From: Gp6-AA40 sp050742535 | Lineage (GTDB): Bacteria > Acidobacteriota > Vicinamibacteria > Vicinamibacterales > UBA2999 | Direction of reading: 5' to 3' | NCBI GenBank assembly: GCA_050742535.1 | Contig: JBOGIQ010000074.1 | Span: 1 to 20,396, forward strand | Length of the DNA stretch: 20,396 nucleotides | In this document: positions 1-8,208 of the stretch, in pieces | Position numbering within the stretch: the first letter of the stretch is position 1 | How the letters are laid out: every line of letters begins with the position of its first letter | Made by a program: the position numbers and the translations under genes | The notes under the pieces: generated by a model | What the model was told of the DNA's origin: nothing | The model's database searches: none | What the model saw: the letters and a program-made list of their open reading frames with translations, nothing else

Positions 1-52
1 GTGGCGCGAACCCTTCGGGTTCGCGAGGCGAGCCTGACAAGGCTCGCCCCAC
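1..52 (-). repeat. Structured two-arm repeat, copy A (downstream of receptor 1)
   Basis: On the minus strand positions 52-1 fold into a three-way junction. GTGG (52-49) pairs with CCAC (4-1). The first arm is an 8-bp stem (48-41 with 34-27) closed by a TTGTCA loop. The second arm is a 9-bp stem (25-17 with 13-5) with a 3-nt loop. It begins 17 nt after the stop codon of the receptor gene, in that gene's orientation. There is no T-run after the structure inside the window, and the T-run at 53-57 comes before it, so a classical intrinsic terminator is not supported. A related copy lies at 7628-7663. Confidence 0.7.
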
Positions 53-69
53 AAAAATCGAAATGCGCG

Positions 70-3000
70 CTAGAAGCTGAGCGTCACATTGAACCGCGCA
101 AATCGAGGCGCCACGATCGACGTTGGGAACAGGAACCGCTGCGTCGCCGTGGGATTGACGGTGAACGCCTGATCGAATGCGGTCACGTCGCTGGAGTTGA
201 ACAGGTTATACACGTCGATGCCGATGTCCGCGCGCCGGCTGCCGAAGCGCAGGATCTTGGCCAGGCGCATGTCGAGTTGATTGACACGTTCCTCCGGATA
301 CAGCTCGCCTGGCCGCAGCAGGTTGATGGTGGTCGTCCCGTTGGCGAGCGCGACCCCTGGCAGGCGACCGAGTGACGCCAGGATGGCCGTGTTCGCGACC
401 GGGGCGTTGGCGTTGAGCGATGCCCCGTTGGTGGCCGACACGCTGCCGACGAGGCCGGGCAGCGCGTTCGCCGGGTTCAGCGACCGGAAGTTCGCGCTGA
501 CCAGCACGTCGATCCACGGCACCTGGTAGCTGGCCAGGCCACGCACCGACGTCAGCCACGGTTCCGTCACGTGACAGGTGTCGATCCGCGCGAGGGGTGA
601 TCCAGCCCCGACCAGGAATTCCTCCGGCAGCGCCGCTGCCGTGTCGCACCGATCGCGGACCCCACGGCCGGTTGTCGTCCCGCCCTGCACCGTCAGCCCC
701 CAGTTCAGTCGCGCGGTGGCGGAGACGGTCACGCCATGCCAGTACTGCGTGCGCGCGTCGCCATAATCGGTCTCGAAGGTGATGTAGTTGCGGGCCGGCC
801 GTGTGGCGGCCGCGGCGGTAATGACGTGCAGGTTGATTGGGTAGCCACCGCCGCCAGGCAGCGCCTCGTGGCTTGGCGCGATGAACGTCCATGGCTCGTA
901 GTCCGAGGCGCTCACCGCCTGGTTGTCGGTGACGAAGAAGTTCTGGAACCAGCGGCGGTTGTAGCCGACCTCCACCGACACCCGCGGCAGCACCTCGTGC
1001 TGCATCGAGACGTTCAGCCCCCAATCCGATGGCCGTACGTTCCAACCCTTGAGAATTTCGGGGTTGACGACCGTGGCGTTCGGATTGGGACTGCCGAAGT
1101 TGAGGTTGTTGCCGGCCAGCGCGCCGCACGTATCGAGCGAGCCGGTGGTCGCCGGACTCTGCGCGGCGAAATTCATCAACTGGCAGTCGACGATGCGGTT
1201 GTTGTTGTGGTCGATCCAGCTGCGGTTGTTGACGAACGTGACGAAGCGCGCGCCGCCGGCCGGGTTGTTGATCGCGTAGTTCTCGTCGTTGGTAGCCGTC
1301 TGCAGATACTTGCCGATGTTCGCCTTGACGGCGGTCCGGCCATCGCCGAACACGTCCCACGCCCCGCCGAAGCGGGTGGTGATGTCGTTGTATCCGGCAA
1401 CGCTCACCGTGCGCGGGAAGCTGATCGGATTCGGCATGAACTGCGAGGTTTGCGTCGACCCGTTGTTCTCTGCCGGCGCCCAGCTCCACGCGCGGTCGTA
1501 GCGAATCGCGCCCTGGACCGTCAGCCGGCCCAGCGTCCATTGATCCTGCGCATAGAGCGACTGCGTGGCCGTGCGGTCGTTGATCTCCCAGCGCGGCGTC
1601 AGGTAGAAGCCGAAGCCGCTCGGCTGCCGGTTGTTGAACACGTAGCGCATCAGCGTCGTGTTCGCTTCGCGGCCCTGCAGCGATCGCTGAAACGACCCCT
1701 GATACCCGAACTTCATGTTGTGCGCGCCGGTGACGTAGGACATCGACGCCTTCCAGTTATTGGGATTGGCGTCGTTATCCGCGTAGGCATAGGCAATCGG
1801 ATCGTAGATGCCGCGATAGCTGAAGTTGGCGCGATGTCCGTCGATCGCCTGCGTCTCGGTGACCGGAATCAGGTTGATGCGATCGGGCGGGGCCTGTCCG
1901 AACCCTGCCCACAGATAGTGGAATCGTGAGAAGCCGGCATCGAGCAGCAGCCGGCTCGACATCGGCGAGCTCCACGCGATCTGCGTCACGTAGTACGGGA
2001 AATCGTGATAGCCGGGCCACGCCTCGGGAGACGATGGCGTCCCTCCGCCGGTGCCGAGACCGGTCCATCCCTGGCCCGGCGCGCGGCAGCCGCTGCCTTC
2101 GGCCAGCGTCGATCCGGAACAGCGATGCTGGTATTCCTGGTAGAACGTGATGCGGTTCCGTTCGGTGAGCTGGGCGGTGAGGCGCCCGGAGAAGATGTCG
2201 CGGCTGTTCGCGGTGCGCGCCTGCAGCGAGGGATCAGCCTGGTAGTCCCAATGCGTCGGATCATTCGCAAAGCGGTTGCCGACGACGCCCTCGATGGTCT
2301 GGTAGTTGCCGTACTGGCGGATGTTGCCGAAGAACCAGACCCGATCGCGGAACACCGGTCCGCTCGCCGAGCCGCTGACGTCCCACAGTTTCAGAATCGT
2401 GGGTGGCGCAAGGATTCCAGCCGATTGGAGCGCCGGCGTGATGTTGCTGCCCGCCGACCATCGTCCGGCGCCGCTGTAGAAGCCCTGACCGCGGAATGTG
2501 TTGCCGCCCGACTGCGGGACGAGGTTGATACGCGGTTCGCCGTTCTCCGCTTCGCCCAGGCCACCGGAGACGAGCACCTGCATTTCCGCGGCGTTGGCAA
2601 TGTCATAGGTGAACGTCGAGACGCCGCCGCCGTTGAACGACGCGGCCACGGGCATCCCGTCGATCTGTACCTGGCCGCCGTTCTGCCGGCCGCCGTTCGC
2701 GGTGAAGAACGTCATGTCGGGCGTCGCCATCGCGCTGGTGGATCCGGTGTTGGTGCTGAGGCCGGGGATCGCGTTCAGCAGCGCGCCGTACGAGCGCGTC
2801 GCCGGCATCGAGTTGATCGTGTCGGAGGTCAGCACCATCTCGCGCCGCGTCGACTGCGTGTCAACGAGCGGCGACTCGCCGGTGACGGTGATGGTTTCCT
2901 GCAGCGCGCCAAGGCGTAAGTCGGCGTTGATCGGGATGACCCCCGACCCGCGCACCTCGACGTCGCCGCGTCTCACCACGCTGAATCCGCTGAGCGTGAA

Positions 3001-3237
3001 CGTCAGCACGTAGGTGCCGGGCGGGAGTTCCGTAATGCGGTACTGTCCGGTTCCGTCACTGATCGCCGTGCGCGATTTTTCGATCAGCACCGGGCTGCTC
3101 GCTTCGATCGTGACTCCGGGCAGTACGGCCCCGCTGTTGTCGCGGACGACGCCGGCCAGCGTCGCTTGCGCATTCGCGGCTGCCGGCAGGAGCAGCAGAA
3201 CGAGGGCGTAGGGGAGGGCGTCGCTCAGTCGTCGCAT
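70..3237 (-). CDS. Oar-like TonB-dependent outer-membrane receptor 1 with N-terminal carboxypeptidase-regulatory domain
   Basis: A 1055-residue outer-membrane protein, probably importing a large substrate such as an oligosaccharide or peptide; the ligand cannot be read from sequence. The start at 3237 is chosen because AAGGAG sits 9 nt upstream and the product then begins with a signal peptide (MRRLSDALPYALVLLLLP, cleavage near AANAQA). Next come a CarboxypepD_reg-like beta-sandwich (about 26-105), a TonB-box-like QETITVTGESP, a plug (about 115-230) and a long beta-barrel ending in aromatic F (NVTLSF). It has exactly six cysteines in three close pairs (373/384, 685/704, 864/888) and a calcium-loop-like DHNNNRIVD at 676-684. 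It is a clear paralog of the receptor at 15365-18466. An in-frame ATG at 3360 exists but would bury the signal peptide. Confidence 0.93.
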   Translation of the reverse strand: MRRLSDALPYALVLLLLPAAANAQATLAGVVRDNSGAVLPGVTIEASSPVLIEKSRTAISDGTGQYRITELPPGTYVLTFTLSGFSVVRRGDVEVRGSGVIPINADLRLGALQETITVTGESPLVDTQSTRREMVLTSDTINSMPATRSYGALLNAIPGLSTNTGSTSAMATPDMTFFTANGGRQNGGQVQIDGMPVAASFNGGGVSTFTYDIANAAEMQVLVSGGLGEAENGEPRINLVPQSGGNTFRGQGFYSGAGRWSAGSNITPALQSAGILAPPTILKLWDVSGSASGPVFRDRVWFFGNIRQYGNYQTIEGVVGNRFANDPTHWDYQADPSLQARTANSRDIFSGRLTAQLTERNRITFYQEYQHRCSGSTLAEGSGCRAPGQGWTGLGTGGGTPSSPEAWPGYHDFPYYVTQIAWSSPMSSRLLLDAGFSRFHYLWAGFGQAPPDRINLIPVTETQAIDGHRANFSYRGIYDPIAYAYADNDANPNNWKASMSYVTGAHNMKFGYQGSFQRSLQGREANTTLMRYVFNNRQPSGFGFYLTPRWEINDRTATQSLYAQDQWTLGRLTVQGAIRYDRAWSWAPAENNGSTQTSQFMPNPISFPRTVSVAGYNDITTRFGGAWDVFGDGRTAVKANIGKYLQTATNDENYAINNPAGGARFVTFVNNRSWIDHNNNRIVDCQLMNFAAQSPATTGSLDTCGALAGNNLNFGSPNPNATVVNPEILKGWNVRPSDWGLNVSMQHEVLPRVSVEVGYNRRWFQNFFVTDNQAVSASDYEPWTFIAPSHEALPGGGGYPINLHVITAAAATRPARNYITFETDYGDARTQYWHGVTVSATARLNWGLTVQGGTTTGRGVRDRCDTAAALPEEFLVGAGSPLARIDTCHVTEPWLTSVRGLASYQVPWIDVLVSANFRSLNPANALPGLVGSVSATNGASLNANAPVANTAILASLGRLPGVALANGTTTINLLRPGELYPEERVNQLDMRLAKILRFGSRRADIGIDVYNLFNSSDVTAFDQAFTVNPTATQRFLFPTSIVAPRFARFNVTLSF

Positions 3238-3314
3238 GTCAGGACACTCCTTCGATAGCCAGGAAATCAACGTCCCCGCACGGATCCGAAACCGAGGGAA
3301 GGAAACCCGGGCAG

Positions 3315-3344
3315 TTAATACGCCTGATCGTGGCGTCCGGTCAA
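3315..3344 (-). promoter_or_regulatory. Likely sigma70-type promoter of receptor 1
   Basis: On the minus strand TTGACC (3344-3339) is followed after 18 nt by TATTAA (3320-3315). This predicts a transcript start near 3308 and a leader of about 70 nt before the receptor start at 3237. The second receptor has the same layout with a better -35 box. This is a pattern match only. Confidence 0.45.
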
Positions 3345-3415
3345 CTGCGCCAATGTGCATGGAACTGCGGCGCCGTTAAAGAAACACGCCGGATTCACCG
3401 AATTGGATCAACAGC

Positions 3416-3904
3416 GTGTCCCTGCTGACCCCGATTGTTGGCCGCAATCCGCGCGCAACGCTGCTGCGCATCAGCGTCACCATCGGCCTCGCGGTCGTCG
3501 TGTTCGGCTGGATTCTCGTCCCGCTGCGCCTCTCGGGCATCAGCATGCTGCCGACGTATGAGGACGGCGCGCTGAACTTCGCGAACCGCGCAGCGTACTG
3601 GACGCATGAGCCGGTGCGCGGCGACGTCGTCGCCATCCGCCTGGCCGGCCTCCACGCCTTCTACGTGAAACGAATCGTCGGGATGCCCGGCGAGCGCGTC
3701 GAGATCGTTGCCGGCACGGTCACCGTCAACGACGAGGTCCTGATCGAACCGACCGTCGTACGGCGGGCGGCGTGGAACATGGCACCGGTCGATCTGGCAC
3801 CCGGCGAGTTCTTCGTCGTCGGCGACAACCGATCGATGAAGATCGAGAACCATGACCTTGGGCGAGTGAGCCGCCGCCGCATCGTCGGAAAGCTGTTGTT
3901 CTGA
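3416..3904 (+). CDS. lepB: Small S26-family signal peptidase I
   Basis: A 162-residue type I signal peptidase that would cut signal peptides from exported proteins at the outer face of the inner membrane. One N-terminal membrane segment (about 18-37) precedes the catalytic boxes: SGISMLPT with nucleophile Ser43, YVKRIVGMPGE with general-base Lys85, and GDNRS at 136-140. The usual DSR of the last box is replaced by NHDLGRV, a variant I associate with short S26 members. At 162 residues it is about half the length of the E. coli enzyme and lacks its second membrane segment and large insertion domain. The GTG start follows an in-frame stop at 3377 and has only a weak ribosome site (GGAT). Two nucleotides separate it from the lipoprotein gene, suggesting co-transcription. 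Whether it is the main signal peptidase of the cell is unknown. Confidence 0.9.
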   Translation: MSLLTPIVGRNPRATLLRISVTIGLAVVVFGWILVPLRLSGISMLPTYEDGALNFANRAAYWTHEPVRGDVVAIRLAGLHAFYVKRIVGMPGERVEIVAGTVTVNDEVLIEPTVVRRAAWNMAPVDLAPGEFFVVGDNRSMKIENHDLGRVSRRRIVGKLLF

Positions 3905-3906
3905 AC

Positions 3907-4413
3907 ATGCCTGCGGTGGGACAAGGGCTCGTGGTCGCCGTCATCGTCACGTTCGCGGCCGCATGTGGGGACAGCGACGAACGCGCGATCAAGACCCAGA
4001 TGTCGGCGATCGCAGAGTCGCTCAGCGTGCCGGAGAACGACGGCGAGCTCGGACGCATCGCGCGGCTTGCCGTGTTGCGCAACGTGCTTGCGCCCGGCAT
4101 CGCGATCTCCACAGGCGCTTCGTCTCGACCTGGGGCCGAGGTTCCGCCGGAGCTTGTCGGCCGCGACGCTGTGCTGGCGCTCGTCGGCCGCTGGGTGCCG
4201 CCAGCCGGTGGCGTCACGATCGAATTCGTGGACATGCAGGTGACGCTCGACGCCACTCGCGCCACCGCTCAGGTCTACTGCACGGCGAGGATTTCATCCG
4301 GCCCGGACGAACGGCCGGTTGTCGATGCCCGCGAGCTGACGATCGGGTTTTCCCGGCTCGACGGCTCGTGGCTGATTGCGTCAGTTCGTCCGGAAGACAC
4401 GCTCGTGAGGTAG
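3907..4413 (+). CDS. Putative lipoprotein with SnoaL/NTF2-like fold
   Basis: A 168-residue exported protein of unknown function. The N-terminus is hydrophobic (GLVVAVIVTFAAAC) with Cys20 in a weak lipobox (AAAC), followed by Gly-Asp, so lipid anchoring is likely but the consensus is imperfect. The rest, with a mid-protein beta-rich stretch (GVTIEFVDMQVTLDATRATA) and the ending GSWLIASVRPEDTLVR, resembles SnoaL/NTF2-like small alpha+beta domains. That assignment rests on pattern, not on a clear motif. It starts 2 nt after the signal peptidase stop, so the two are probably co-transcribed. A 9-nt periodic repeat begins directly after its stop. Confidence 0.75.
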   Translation: MPAVGQGLVVAVIVTFAAACGDSDERAIKTQMSAIAESLSVPENDGELGRIARLAVLRNVLAPGIAISTGASSRPGAEVPPELVGRDAVLALVGRWVPPAGGVTIEFVDMQVTLDATRATAQVYCTARISSGPDERPVVDARELTIGFSRLDGSWLIASVRPEDTLVR

Positions 4414-4414
4414 G

Positions 4415-4552
4415 GTAGCTGGGTGGACGGGGTTGCCTGAGTAGCCTGGGTAGCGGGGGCACTCAGGCGACCGCGTTCACCTGCGTAACCGAACGACCGG
4501 GCAACCTAGGGCACCCAGGCAGCCTAGGCCACCCAGGCAACCGAGGCAACGC
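4415..4552. repeat. 9-nt periodic repeat with opposed arms before the TPR gene
   Basis: The 139-nt gap between the lipoprotein and TPR genes is almost all degenerate 9-nt units. The left arm (4415-4460) carries units such as GTTGCCTGA and GTAGCCTGG. The right arm (4499-4550) carries the complement-type units GCAACCTAG, GGCACCCAG, GCAGCCTAG, GCCACCCAG and GCAACCGAG, running to within 2 nt of the ATG at 4553. The last unit supplies a GAGG that could act as ribosome site. The same unit family, same orientation to the gene and same opposed-arm layout occur upstream of ompH. Confidence 0.8.
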
Positions 4553-5872
4553 ATGGGGATCAAGGATCCGACCGCCTGGAAAGACGATCTCACGTTCTAC
4601 AAAACCGAGGACGCCGTCGCCGGTGACATCGAGGCGATGGAGCCGCTGCTGCTGCACGGCGGCTCGAAGGTCGCGGCGGGCCTGTGGCTGGCGTTGGTCG
4701 GCGTCGCCGGCTCCGCGTTCGGTGCGGTGCTCCTCAGCCCCGACGTCAGACGTCCGCTGACGTTCCTCGGATTCGTCGTCATCGCCGCGGTGCTGCTGCG
4801 GGGTTTCTACCCGCTGACGGTCCGCGTACTCGGCAAGGCCGTTGGATGGATGGCCGGATACGCGTTCTTCTGGGCGACGATGCTCGGCCTCGTCGTGATG
4901 CTTGCGGCCGGCCGGGACGCGACGTGGGCCGCCTATAGTGTTGCCGTCGGCGGCGGCTTCTTCGTCGGGATGATGTACGGCTCATTCCCACCGGGCGTCA
5001 TCAGAAACCAGGACGCATGGGGCATGGCGTTCGTGATGGCGCCGTTCAGCGCATCCGCCGCTGCCTATCTGCTTCGTCATCCACCGGCAGTCGACACGCT
5101 TCCGCTGACCATCGGAGCCGGTGCCCTGGCCGGCCTGCTGCTCATGGGCGTCATGGGGATCCTGCTCGTGAAGCTCTGGGACGAGTCCGAAGGGATCGCC
5201 GAGCTCGGCGTGCTGTATCTCCACAACGATGTCTTCGCGAAGCAGGCCGTCGCCTGCTTCGACCGTGCCATCGCGATGAGGGCCGACAACGCGAAGTACT
5301 ACAACCTGCGCGGCGTGGCGTTGTCGCAGGCGGGCGACGCACAGCGCGCGGCCGCCGATTGGGACAAGGCGATGGCTCTTTCGCCAAGCGATCCGGAGCC
5401 GTATGTGAATCGCGGCGTCGATGCGCTGCGCCGCGGCGACGGGCGCGACGCGATTCGATCGTTCGAAGCGGCCATCGAAAAGGATCCGAAGCACGGACGT
5501 GCGCACGGGTATCTGGCGATCGCTCTGGAACGGATCGGCGATCTCGCGCGCGCCTTCGAGCATTACGACCGGTCCACCACGCTCGCGCAAGACGATCCGA
5601 AAGTGTTTTGCGACCGCAGCGACGCACACTTCCGGAAGGGGGATTACGCCGCGGCGCTCAAAGATGCCGAACGCGCCGTACGCAATCAGAGTCATCGCGG
5701 CAGTGCGTACGCCGCCCGCGGCCGGGCGCTGGCGAGGCTCGGTCAAGCGGGCGAAGCGCGCGTCAGTTTCGAGGAGGCGATCGAACTTGGCGTCGAGCCT
5801 GCTGTTCACGAAGAGGCGCTGCGCATGCTGGAGGAATTGCGAGACGAGGAAGAGGCTGAGGCGGAGGCGTGA
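4553..5872 (+). CDS. Multi-pass membrane protein with C-terminal TPR repeats
   Basis: A 439-residue protein of unknown specific function. Residues 1-35 are a polar N-terminus. About six hydrophobic segments follow (roughly 38-62, 68-86, 93-115, 122-143, 153-174, 184-208). Residues 215-425 hold about six tetratricopeptide repeats, recognisable by spaced A/G/Y positions (for example YYNLRGVALSQAGDAQRAAA and PYVNRGVDALRRGDGRDAIR). The tail is acidic (EELRDEEEAEAEA). TPRs usually mediate protein-protein contacts, so it may be an inner-membrane scaffold. Its stop overlaps the GTG of the M48 protease by 4 nt (GTGA, 5869-5872), so the pair is probably translationally coupled and a physical partnership is a fair inference. 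The ATG was chosen as the first start of the frame; GAGG of the last repeat unit lies 6 nt upstream. Confidence 0.88.
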   Translation: MGIKDPTAWKDDLTFYKTEDAVAGDIEAMEPLLLHGGSKVAAGLWLALVGVAGSAFGAVLLSPDVRRPLTFLGFVVIAAVLLRGFYPLTVRVLGKAVGWMAGYAFFWATMLGLVVMLAAGRDATWAAYSVAVGGGFFVGMMYGSFPPGVIRNQDAWGMAFVMAPFSASAAAYLLRHPPAVDTLPLTIGAGALAGLLLMGVMGILLVKLWDESEGIAELGVLYLHNDVFAKQAVACFDRAIAMRADNAKYYNLRGVALSQAGDAQRAAADWDKAMALSPSDPEPYVNRGVDALRRGDGRDAIRSFEAAIEKDPKHGRAHGYLAIALERIGDLARAFEHYDRSTTLAQDDPKVFCDRSDAHFRKGDYAAALKDAERAVRNQSHRGSAYAARGRALARLGQAGEARVSFEEAIELGVEPAVHEEALRMLEELRDEEEAEAEA

Positions 5873-7626
5873 TATCCCGGCTCACGCTGGCCCTGCTCAT
5901 CGTCGAGGGGTATGTCTACCTCGCCCTGATTGCCGCGATCTTTCTCTCCGCGTCAGGGTTTCTGGTGTGGGGGCTTCTCGCGCGGCGTCCCTTTGTGGCC
6001 GTCGTCGCGATTCTGGTGGGTGTTCCTGTTGCTCTGACGACGGCGCGCGCGCTCAGGGCGTTGTGGCTGGTGTCGGGCGACGCCGACGGCGTCGAGATTG
6101 GACCTGCCGTCGGCCCACGGCTTTTTTCCGCGGTTCAGGAGATCGCGCGGAGGGTCGGCGCCCCGCGCGTGCATCGCATTCTCGTCGGGAGCGCCCACAA
6201 CGCCACGGCGCTCCAGGCTCGCTACGGGTGGATACCGTGGCGCAGGAACACGCTGATACTCGGTTACCCGTTGCTGGCGACGCTGACGACGGATCAGGTG
6301 CGGGCGGTGATCGCACATGAACTGGCCCATCTGACGCACGCGCACGGCCGGTTCTCGGGTTGGGTGCATCGCACACGCCGGATGTGGATCCAGCTGCTGG
6401 ACGTGCTCGAGCGGCACCGTTCGGTGCCTGCGCACGTCTACCTCCTCTATCGCTTCTACGTGCCGAGGCTGAATCGACACGCCGCCGCGGTATCGCGGCA
6501 GCATGAAGTCATTGCCGACCGTCTGGCGGCCGACGTGGCCGGAGCCGACGTGGCGGCGCAGGCGCTCCTGGCCATCGAGATCGGTACATACGTCCTCGAG
6601 CAGGGCTACTGGACGCGGTTCTACGGGCGCGTGGAGCAGGAGGCCGAGATCCCCAATCCGTACGCGGCAATGGCGCCAGGGATCTGGTCAGACGTGGAAG
6701 ACAAGCCGGCGGTGATGAATCGCCTGCTCGCCGAGGTGACTCAGGCGTCGGATACCCATCCGGCACTGAGCGATCGGCTGCGGGCGATCGATCAGATCCC
6801 CCGATGGCCGGATGCGCCCGCGGCATCTGCGGCGGACGATTTCTTCGGGCCACAGAAGCTCGCAGTCGCCGGGATGGTGGCGAGAGAATGGATGGACGAG
6901 CGCGGTCCGGACTGGCGCCGGCGGCACGACGAGATGCGTCAGCGGCGTGCGCGCCTCGCGGTGCTCGACGGAGTCACGATGCCAACAGCGGATCAGGCGT
7001 TCGAGCACGGGTCGCTGCTGGAGGAGGACGGCCAGTACGACGCTGCTCTGGAACGGTATCGCACGGCCCACGCTGCGGGCCACGCCGCCGCCGGCCTCGC
7101 CGCTGGCCGGCTGCTTCTCGATCGCGGCGATCACTCCGGCATCGCGCTGATCGAGACGGCCATGGATGCCGATCGAGCGCTCGGTGAACAGGGCTGCGAC
7201 GCGATTGTCGATTTTCTGGAGGACCACGGACGGCGCCTTGACGCGCATCGCTACCGGACGCGGCTGAACCGGGAAGCGGCGGCGGCCCAGATCGCGCGGC
7301 GCGAGCGCAGCCAGCTGTCGGTTGTGGATCGATTCGCCGGGTGCGCGGATCGCCAGATCGATCGGACGGCCCTCGCGCGGGTGGTGCAGGCCGAGCCTGC
7401 GGTCGTGCGGGCGTACCTGGTCACGAAAGAGCTGCACCACTCGAACGGCACGCAGACCGTGTTCGCGGTCTTCTCGAAAAACGGCGACGTTGCCGGGCTG
7501 ACCGAACGCCTGCACCAGCGCGGGGCCGTGCCGAACCGCGTCGTCGTTGTCGTTCTCGGCCGGCACAACGAGCAGATCGAATCAGTGCTCCGCGACGTTC
7601 CCGGCGCGCTCGTCTTCGAGCGCTAA
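5869..7626 (+). CDS. Membrane-anchored M48-family zinc metalloprotease with TPR/Sel1-like C-terminal extension
   Basis: A 585-residue peptidase. Two N-terminal hydrophobic segments (about 12-38 and 41-62) lead into an M48 domain with the zinc site HELAH (His150, Glu151, His154) and the downstream ligand motif EVIAD (Glu213, Asp217), spaced as in HtpX/Ste24 relatives. From about 360 there is a helical, repeat-like region (AFEHGSLLEEDGQYDAALER; AAGLAAGRLLLDRGDHSGIA) resembling TPR/Sel1 units. The final part (about 500-585) is an alpha+beta region I do not recognise. M48 members commonly act in membrane or envelope protein quality control; the substrate here is unknown. The GTG start is favoured by the 4-nt overlap with the TPR gene and a GGAGG-like tract just upstream. 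A structured repeat begins 1 nt after its stop. Confidence 0.9.
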   Translation: MISRLTLALLIVEGYVYLALIAAIFLSASGFLVWGLLARRPFVAVVAILVGVPVALTTARALRALWLVSGDADGVEIGPAVGPRLFSAVQEIARRVGAPRVHRILVGSAHNATALQARYGWIPWRRNTLILGYPLLATLTTDQVRAVIAHELAHLTHAHGRFSGWVHRTRRMWIQLLDVLERHRSVPAHVYLLYRFYVPRLNRHAAAVSRQHEVIADRLAADVAGADVAAQALLAIEIGTYVLEQGYWTRFYGRVEQEAEIPNPYAAMAPGIWSDVEDKPAVMNRLLAEVTQASDTHPALSDRLRAIDQIPRWPDAPAASAADDFFGPQKLAVAGMVAREWMDERGPDWRRRHDEMRQRRARLAVLDGVTMPTADQAFEHGSLLEEDGQYDAALERYRTAHAAGHAAAGLAAGRLLLDRGDHSGIALIETAMDADRALGEQGCDAIVDFLEDHGRRLDAHRYRTRLNREAAAAQIARRERSQLSVVDRFAGCADRQIDRTALARVVQAEPAVVRAYLVTKELHHSNGTQTVFAVFSKNGDVAGLTERLHQRGAVPNRVVVVVLGRHNEQIESVLRDVPGALVFER

Positions 7627-7627
7627 C

Positions 7628-7663
7628 GTGGGGCGGACGTTGTCACGTCCGCCCCGCGGCCAC
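7628..7663 (+). repeat. Structured repeat, copy B, between convergent genes
   Basis: GTGG (7628-7631) pairs with CCAC (7660-7663). Inside is an 8-bp stem (7632-7639 with 7646-7653) closed by TTGTCA (7640-7645), then a short CCGCGG palindrome. It is the shorter relative of the element at 1-52: outer stem, first half of the inner stem and loop are identical, while the second half of the stem differs with pairing preserved. It starts 1 nt after the M48 stop and ends 4 nt before the ompH stop, so it could separate convergent transcripts. No T-run follows. Confidence 0.7.
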
Positions 7664-7667
7664 TCAA

Positions 7668-8195
7668 CTATGGCGCATTCATGCGCTTCACAACCTCCGA
7701 CGTGATGTCGAGCGCGGGATTGGCCCAGGCGAGGAGGCCGCTGTCCTCGTTCAGCACGAACAGGAAGCCGCGTTCTTTCGCCACCGCATCGAGCGCCGGC
7801 CGCAGCTTCGTGAAGAACGTGTTCTCGGAGGCGCGCCTGATCCCGAGAAACTCCGCCTGTGCGTCTTCCAGGAAGCGCTTCGTATCGACTTCGAAGCGTT
7901 CGATCTCGGTTTCCCGCTGGCGCCGGCCGGCCTCGCCGAGCACCGACGCCCCGCGCTGCAGGGCGTCCTGCATGTCCTTCAACTTCGCGCTCCGGGCGGC
8001 GAGCTCCTTGCCGCGCTCGGCTTCGAGCGCCGCCAGTTTCGTCTGCGCCGCTTTGCTATCCGGCGACAGCGCGAACGCCCGCTCAGGGCTGAAGTAGGCG
8101 AGCCGCGACCCCGCCAGTTCGGCCAGCGCCTGGTCCTGCGCGGACGCCAGCGACGGGAGCGACAGCACACTCGCTATGAAGAGAAACCTGACCAC
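7668..8195 (-). CDS. OmpH/Skp-family periplasmic chaperone
   Basis: A 175-residue Skp-like protein, expected to hold unfolded outer-membrane proteins in the periplasm before beta-barrel assembly. The GTG start at 8195 is set by a strong AGGAGG 5 nt upstream and yields a clean signal peptide (VRFLFIASVLSLPSLASAQ). The mature part opens with SRLAYFSPERAFALS, matching the family's first beta-strand region, followed by a long charged coiled coil (about 55-130, KAAQTKLAALEAERGKELAA onward). It ends with LRPALDAVAKERGFLFVLNE, typical of the family C-terminus. Longer in-frame extensions upstream only translate the 9-nt repeat and are not real. It has no bamA or lpxD neighbour, unlike the classical operon, so it may be an extra copy. 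Confidence 0.9.
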   Translation of the reverse strand: MVRFLFIASVLSLPSLASAQDQALAELAGSRLAYFSPERAFALSPDSKAAQTKLAALEAERGKELAARSAKLKDMQDALQRGASVLGEAGRRQRETEIERFEVDTKRFLEDAQAEFLGIRRASENTFFTKLRPALDAVAKERGFLFVLNEDSGLLAWANPALDITSEVVKRMNAP

Positions 8196-8208
8196 GGACG
8201 CCTCCTTT

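Noticed and set aside
736..1929. Long open frame antisense to receptor 1
   Set aside because: GC-rich shadow with Arg/Val/Ala-heavy composition and no domain; the minus-strand receptor explains the region.
3238..3360. Upstream start for receptor 1 at 3360
   Set aside because: It would place 41 charged residues before the signal peptide and overlaps the promoter; the ATG at 3237 has a good ribosome site.
7628..7663. Simple rho-independent terminator
   Set aside because: The stem is strong but no T-run follows on either strand, and the conserved loop and outer stem shared with 1-52 point to a repeat family.
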